A stretch of DNA of 9,547 nt from Burkholderiaceae bacterium (GTDB lineage: Bacteria; Pseudomonadota; Gammaproteobacteria; Burkholderiales; Burkholderiaceae), in assembly GCA_947461805.1 (NCBI GenBank), contig CANHMJ010000051.1, forward strand, positions 1 through 9,547, given 5' to 3'. Below are positions 6,241 through 9,547 of this stretch, piece after piece; position 1 is the stretch's first letter; the number at the start of each line of letters is the position of its first letter. The translations under genes were made by a program, and so were the position numbers. The notes beneath the pieces are model-generated. The model was given only the letters and a program-made list of their open reading frames with translations. It had not been told where the DNA came from and did not search any database.

Positions 6241-6825
6241 ATGAACCAAGACCAAATCAACGCTAAATTGTCGCAAATCAGCAGCAAAGGCTTAGAAAGC
6301 TCATTCGCATTAAGCGAAGCGGCATTAGAGAATGCACAGAAATTAGCCGAACTGAACTACGCAGCATCCAAAGATGCCTTAGTAAACGTACAAGACAGCA
6401 TTACACAAGTACTGAGCGCCAAAGATCCAAAGCAAGTTACCGATCTGATCAGTGCCGATATGTTGCAAGACGCGGGTACGCAAGCAGCTGCATACCAAAA
6501 GAAAGTAACTAAAGTATTGCGTGATAGCAATAAAGAATTGAATAACGTAGTTGAGTCCAGCATTGACCAGTTCCAAAAAGGCATGCAAGAGTGGATCAAT
6601 ACCGTTTCAGCAAACGCACCAGCTGGTTCAGATGCATTTGTATCTGCAATGAAAACCGGTTACGGCAGTGCCTTGCAGGGCTTTGAGCAATTCCGCGCAG
6701 TAAGCAAAGAAGCATTGGCTACTGCTGAGAAAAGTGCTGAGCAAGCATTTGAAGCATTTCAGGGTCAAGTAGCTCAAGTGAAAAAAGCAGCGACACCAGC
6801 AACACGTGGCCGCAAAGCTGCTTAA
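6241..6825 (+). CDS. phaP: Phasin family protein (PHA granule-associated)
   Basis: Small amphipathic helical protein that coats polyhydroxyalkanoate granules and controls their size and number. The 194 residues are almost all helix-forming, rich in Ala, Gln, Lys and Glu, with no signal peptide, no membrane segment and no cysteine. The N-terminal block (QINAKLSQISSKGLESSFAL, about 5-24) and the pattern of SEAALENAQKLAELNYAASK match the Phasin_2 type common in Burkholderiales. Length is typical (about 180-195). The C-terminus is a basic Ala/Pro/Thr-rich tail (KKAATPATRGRKAA, 181-194). GGAG lies 6 nt before the ATG. It is monocistronic: own promoter region upstream, strong terminator downstream. 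No PHA synthase gene is in the window. The family assignment is firm; the gene symbol is generic. Confidence 0.92.
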   Translation: MNQDQINAKLSQISSKGLESSFALSEAALENAQKLAELNYAASKDALVNVQDSITQVLSAKDPKQVTDLISADMLQDAGTQAAAYQKKVTKVLRDSNKELNNVVESSIDQFQKGMQEWINTVSANAPAGSDAFVSAMKTGYGSALQGFEQFRAVSKEALATAEKSAEQAFEAFQGQVAQVKKAATPATRGRKAA

Positions 6826-6839
6826 TTCAGTAGCCTGAA

Positions 6840-6880
6840 TTTAGTACAGACACTTTAGTACATTAGTTCATACTTTAGTA
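6840..6880 (+). repeat. Triplicated TTTAGTA heptamer in the phasin 3' untranslated region
   Basis: TTTAGTA occurs at 6840-6846, 6854-6860 and 6874-6880, between the phasin stop and its terminator. The last two copies extend to ACTTTAGTA. No palindrome and no coding role is seen. Confidence 0.5.
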
Positions 6881-6883
6881 GAC

Positions 6884-6918
6884 AAAATCCCACTGCAGTA
6901 ATGCAGTGGGATTTTTTT
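6884..6918 (+). terminator. Strong rho-independent terminator of the phasin gene, probably bidirectional
   Basis: A perfect 14-bp stem (AAAATCCCACTGCA at 6884-6897, TGCAGTGGGATTTT at 6902-6915) closes a GTAA loop, and the plus strand continues to a run of seven T (6912-6918). It is 58 bp after the phasin stop. Read on the minus strand the same stem is followed by TTTT, and rmuC ends at 6942, so it may also end the rmuC transcript. Confidence 0.93.
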
Positions 6919-6941
6919 ATGTTGTAACAAATGAGCAGAGC

Positions 6942-8225
6942 TTAGTCATCGGCATCCGCTACCGAATCCAATAATCCGCTTGGAAGTGTTTTACTAGGCT
7001 TGACGCCAAGCTCACGCACCCGTTCTGCAGTGCGAATTAAGTTCCCTTTACCGGTTTTCAGTTTATTAAAAGCATCGTGGTAACTGGTTTGGGCTTGATC
7101 AATCCGTTGCCCTAGCTTTTCCATATCGTCGATGAAACCAACAAACTTGTCGTAGAGCGCGCCGCATTGGCGCGCAATTTCAAGGGCGTTTTTATTCTGG
7201 TGATCTTGTCGCCACAAGTGGGCAACAGTGCGCAGTGTGGCCATGAGGGTACTTGGGCATACCAAAACAATGTTCTTTGCAAGCGCCTCTTGATAAAGAT
7301 TGGGAGCCGATTTTAGTGCCAACAAAAATGCAGGCTCAATCGGAATAAACATCAAGACAAAATCAACTGAGCCGACCCCATAAAGCGAACTGTAGTTTTT
7401 GGTGGAGAGTCCCTGAATATGCTGACGCAGCGACTGAATGTGGGCATTGAGTTCAACTTGTGCAGTATCGGCATCAACCGATTCAGCATGGCGTGCATAG
7501 GCGGTAATTGATACCTTACTATCCACTACCAGATGGCGGCCTTCGGGTAGGCGCACGACAATGTCGGGCTGCAAGCGGGAGCCGTCCACTTGAGTATGGC
7601 TATCTTGCACGAGGTATTCTTCGCCTTTGCGAAGGCCTGACGATTCCAGAATGGATTCCAAAACAAGCTCACCCCAATTCCCTTGGACTTTAGAGTCGCC
7701 CTTCAGTGCTTGAGTCAGCGAACGGGTTTCATCTGACATCTTGACGTTTAAGGCCGATAGGCGTTCGATCTCGCTTTTAAGAGCAAAGCGCTCGCGGGAT
7801 TCATTGGCGTAGGAGGTCGAGACCTGTTCTTTAAATTCAGTCAGCTTGGTTTGCAAGGGCTTGAGTAAGGCGTCGATGCTTAGGGCATTTTGCTCGGTAA
7901 AGCGCCGGGTTTTATCGTCCAAGATATCGTTGGCTAGATTCTTAAACTGAATGGTCAGCGCCTCTTTCGCTTCATTGAGTGACTCAATTCGACCAAGCCC
8001 TTGCTTGCGTTCGGAGTCCAGTGCTGCTTCGAGACGAATGGCATTTTGCATGGCCGTATCACGCTCCGCACGCAGACTCGCGACTAAAGCAGTTTGTTCG
8101 GCAAGTGCCAGCTCCGCAATGGTAAAGCGGCTTCGCAAAGTCAAAACATAGATTAACAGCCCAGTACAGGCTGCTATGAGCAGACCAAGAAACAGAAGGG
8201 TACTGAGATCAAACGACATCGTCAT
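6942..8225 (-). CDS. rmuC: DNA recombination protein RmuC homologue
   Basis: RmuC limits inversion between short inverted repeats in E. coli and has a predicted PD-(D/E)XK nuclease-like core; its exact reaction is not settled. The 427 residues start with a membrane anchor (about 5-30), then a long coiled-coil-like region rich in Ala, Glu, Arg and Leu (about 35-175). The RmuC domain follows, with KVQGNWGE (179-186) and QPDIVVRLPEGRHLVVDSKV (219-238), where D221 and DSK at 235-237 fit the nuclease motif. Later blocks are FVLMFIPIEPAF (289-300) and LVCPSTLMATLRTVA (321-335). The ATG at 8225 has GAAAG 4 nt upstream; the ATG two codons later (8219) gives better spacing and is equally possible. It lies 89 bp downstream of grxD. 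Confidence 0.95.
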   Translation of the reverse strand: MTMSFDLSTLLFLGLLIAACTGLLIYVLTLRSRFTIAELALAEQTALVASLRAERDTAMQNAIRLEAALDSERKQGLGRIESLNEAKEALTIQFKNLANDILDDKTRRFTEQNALSIDALLKPLQTKLTEFKEQVSTSYANESRERFALKSEIERLSALNVKMSDETRSLTQALKGDSKVQGNWGELVLESILESSGLRKGEEYLVQDSHTQVDGSRLQPDIVVRLPEGRHLVVDSKVSITAYARHAESVDADTAQVELNAHIQSLRQHIQGLSTKNYSSLYGVGSVDFVLMFIPIEPAFLLALKSAPNLYQEALAKNIVLVCPSTLMATLRTVAHLWRQDHQNKNALEIARQCGALYDKFVGFIDDMEKLGQRIDQAQTSYHDAFNKLKTGKGNLIRTAERVRELGVKPSKTLPSGLLDSVADADD

Positions 8226-8314
8226 TGGACTTTCACTGAAAATGCGTGGCGATGCGGAAGAGCTTGGGGTAACAATTTAGCTGGCTGGCCAATCATGACA
8301 AGCCACCAAACGAA

Positions 8315-8623
8315 TTAACCCTGAATCAACTGCTTCAGTTCGCCACTTTGAAACATCTCAGTCATGATGTCGGATCCGCCGATAAACTCACCGTGGATGT
8401 AGAGCTGGGGAATGGTAGGCCAGTTGGCGTATTGCTTGATGCCTTGGCGAATACCTTCGTCATCAAAGACATTGACGGTATGCAGATTTTCAGCACCGCA
8501 TGCCCGCAGAATGTTAATCGCATTGCCTGAAAAGCCACACTGCGGAAACTGAGGGGTGCCTTTCATAAAAAGCACGACGGGGTGGCTGGTGACGATTTCT
8601 TTGATTTGGGCTTGGGTATCCAT
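8315..8623 (-). CDS. grxD: Monothiol glutaredoxin Grx4-type (CGFS)
   Basis: Monothiol glutaredoxin that binds a [2Fe-2S] cluster with glutathione and takes part in iron-sulfur cluster delivery. The 102-residue product has the complete family set: K21 in FMKGTP, the active site CGFS at 29-32, WPTIPQLY at 68-75 (TIP cis-proline loop) and GGSD at 82-85 for glutathione binding. Length is normal. An in-frame ATG lies 10 codons further upstream, but the ATG at 8623 is chosen because GGAG is 7 nt before it and family homology begins there. It follows prmC by 73 bp on the same strand, an arrangement I recall as conserved in Burkholderiales (prfA-prmC-grxD). Confidence 0.97.
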   Translation of the reverse strand: MDTQAQIKEIVTSHPVVLFMKGTPQFPQCGFSGNAINILRACGAENLHTVNVFDDEGIRQGIKQYANWPTIPQLYIHGEFIGGSDIMTEMFQSGELKQLIQG

Positions 8624-8630
8624 TGCATTA

Positions 8631-8634
8631 CTCC
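8631..8634 (-). promoter_or_regulatory. Shine-Dalgarno of grxD, decides the start
   Basis: GGAG on the minus strand ends 7 nt before the ATG at 8623. It lies inside the longer open frame that begins at 8653, supporting the 102-residue product. Confidence 0.7.
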
Positions 8635-8696
8635 ATGTGTGCAAAATTAACAATCTAATTTTAAGACCGAATCAAAAATAGGGTTATCGATTTGCC

Positions 8697-9547
8697 CTAA
8701 ATGGGTTTACGGCCGGAAGCGACCCGCCAATGGCCGGCCAAATCCCGATGTGGCGTAATGTCCTGAAAGCCAGCCAAAGCCAGCCGTTCTAAAACAGCAG
8801 GGGATTGATCAAAACCATGCTCTACCGCCAAGAGGCCGCCGGGCCTCAAATGGTCTAAGGCACCATCAATAATGGTGGTGAGGCAAGTCATTCCTGAGCC
8901 AAAATCGGTTAAAGCACTTGGAGGCTCAAAACGCAGATCGCCCTCGCTTAAGTGCGGATCATCCCCCTGTATGTAAGGCGGATTACTGAGAATCAGGTCA
9001 AAGTGGCGAGACGGGGATGGGAGGGTATGCAGTGCCGCATACCAATTGCCAAGGCAAAACGAAACGCGATCGCTTAGCTTAAGGCGCATTGCGTTGTGCT
9101 GTGCAATATCCAGTGCGGCTTGCGATGCATCAGTGGCCATCACGCTTACGTTGGGCTGGTTGGATGCAATTGCTAGGGCAATAGCACCAGATCCCGTACC
9201 CAAATCAAGTACAGTAAGCAAGCGCTCACTCTCATTTAGACTAATTCTATTGTTGAGGACACGCTGTAATTCATCTAGGCCTAGATCGACCAAGAGCTCG
9301 GTTTCTGGACGGGGGATGAGTACCCCGGGGCCAACCGTCAGCTCGACCGTATGAAAGCTGCGCTTACCAATCAGGTAGGCAATCGGCTCCCCTTGCAAGC
9401 GACCTTGCTCCAGTAGGCGCCACTCTTTTACAAAGGGGTCGCTGAGTTCCATACCGTCCTGCGTCAATAAGGCCGATCGGGGTAATTGCAGGTGGATTTC
9501 AAGCAAATGGGCCAAGATCATGCGCGCTTCATTTTTGGGCAAGCCAG
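8697..9547 (-). CDS. prmC: Peptide chain release factor N5-glutamine methyltransferase (5' end outside window)
   Basis: Methylates the glutamine of the GGQ motif in release factors RF1 and RF2, using S-adenosylmethionine. About 283 codons are visible; the frame stays open to the right edge, and the residues there (GLPKNEARMILAHLL) are the usual first helix region of PrmC, so the true start lies beyond 9547. The TTG at 9542 is not a credible start. Counted from that leucine: N-terminal helical domain to about 70, IPRPET at 76-81, SAM motif I LDLGTGSGAIA at 112-122, the acidic residue D138 after strand 2, the substrate-binding NPPY at 187-190, and a C-terminal RPGGLLAVEHG block. It stops with TAG 73 bp before grxD. 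The next gene outside is likely prfA (inference from conserved order). Confidence 0.96.
   Translation of the reverse strand, partial: GLPKNEARMILAHLLEIHLQLPRSALLTQDGMELSDPFVKEWRLLEQGRLQGEPIAYLIGKRSFHTVELTVGPGVLIPRPETELLVDLGLDELQRVLNNRISLNESERLLTVLDLGTGSGAIALAIASNQPNVSVMATDASQAALDIAQHNAMRLKLSDRVSFCLGNWYAALHTLPSPSRHFDLILSNPPYIQGDDPHLSEGDLRFEPPSALTDFGSGMTCLTTIIDGALDHLRPGGLLAVEHGFDQSPAVLERLALAGFQDITPHRDLAGHWRVASGRKPI

Noticed and set aside
8278..8311. Possible hairpin between grxD and rmuC (TGGCT ... AGCCA).
   Set aside because: The stem is only 5 bp with a 13-base loop and no T-run, so it is not a credible terminator.
8859..8870. GGCACCATCAAT repeats the sequence at the tRNA-Thr 3' end (4721-4732), as an attachment-site duplicate would.
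   Set aside because: It lies in the coding part of prmC, where the reverse strand reads the ordinary residues IDGA. The match is 12 bp only and includes bases outside the tRNA. No integrase or element boundary accompanies it.
9540..9542. TTG at 9542 as the start of prmC.
   Set aside because: The frame continues to the edge and the family's N-terminal region is incomplete at this point, so the gene is cut by the window.
1..9547. Search for CRISPR arrays, insertion sequences, toxin-antitoxin or phage-defence genes, and riboswitches.
   Set aside because: No regularly spaced long repeats, transposase motifs or terminal inverted repeats were seen. All sizeable open frames are assigned to known families, and the intergenic regions (maximum about 170 bp) show no recognised riboswitch pattern.

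Overview
The window looks like an ordinary chromosomal housekeeping segment of a betaproteobacterium. Gene order (mscL, petABC, sspA, sspB; prmC, grxD) and protein style point to Burkholderiales, most likely Polynucleobacter or a close relative with moderate GC. The genus is inferred from remembered gene order and protein wording, not from a database search.

Left part (1-686): the first 20 codons of a minus-strand gene leave the window at the left edge, probably a membrane-anchored DegP/HtrA-like serine protease. It is separated by a very AT-rich 53-bp gap from mscL, also minus strand. A 137-bp divergent intergenic region follows.

Central plus-strand block (687-4727): petA, petB and petC encode the Rieske protein, cytochrome b and cytochrome c1 of the cytochrome bc1 complex. 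They are followed closely by sspA (RNA-polymerase-associated stringent starvation protein) and sspB (ClpXP adaptor). No terminator is visible between petC and sspA, so one transcription unit is likely. A tRNA-Thr(TGT) gene with encoded CCA starts 27 bp after sspB.

Accessory-looking pair (4736-6918): a minus-strand MFS transporter of the metabolite:H+ symporter type converges on the tRNA with only 8 bp between them. It is divergent from a plus-strand phasin gene (polyhydroxyalkanoate granule surface protein). The divergent region holds three spaced copies of TGCNNTGCA (centres 28 and 27 bp apart). This is the most interesting unexplained structure in the window and is a candidate operator, possibly for a PhaR-type PHA-responsive repressor. 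The phasin gene ends in a strong, probably bidirectional, hairpin terminator.

Right part (6942-9547): rmuC, grxD and prmC lie on the minus strand. prmC runs off the right edge and lacks its true start here. The prmC-grxD order suggests prfA lies just outside.

I found no mobile element, CRISPR array, phage gene or evident new multi-gene system. Every stretch over 300 bp is covered by a gene. The points worth follow-up are regulatory (the triple repeat, the start codon of the transporter) and sequence variants in known proteins (the PVWY Qo motif, cysteines in SspA).
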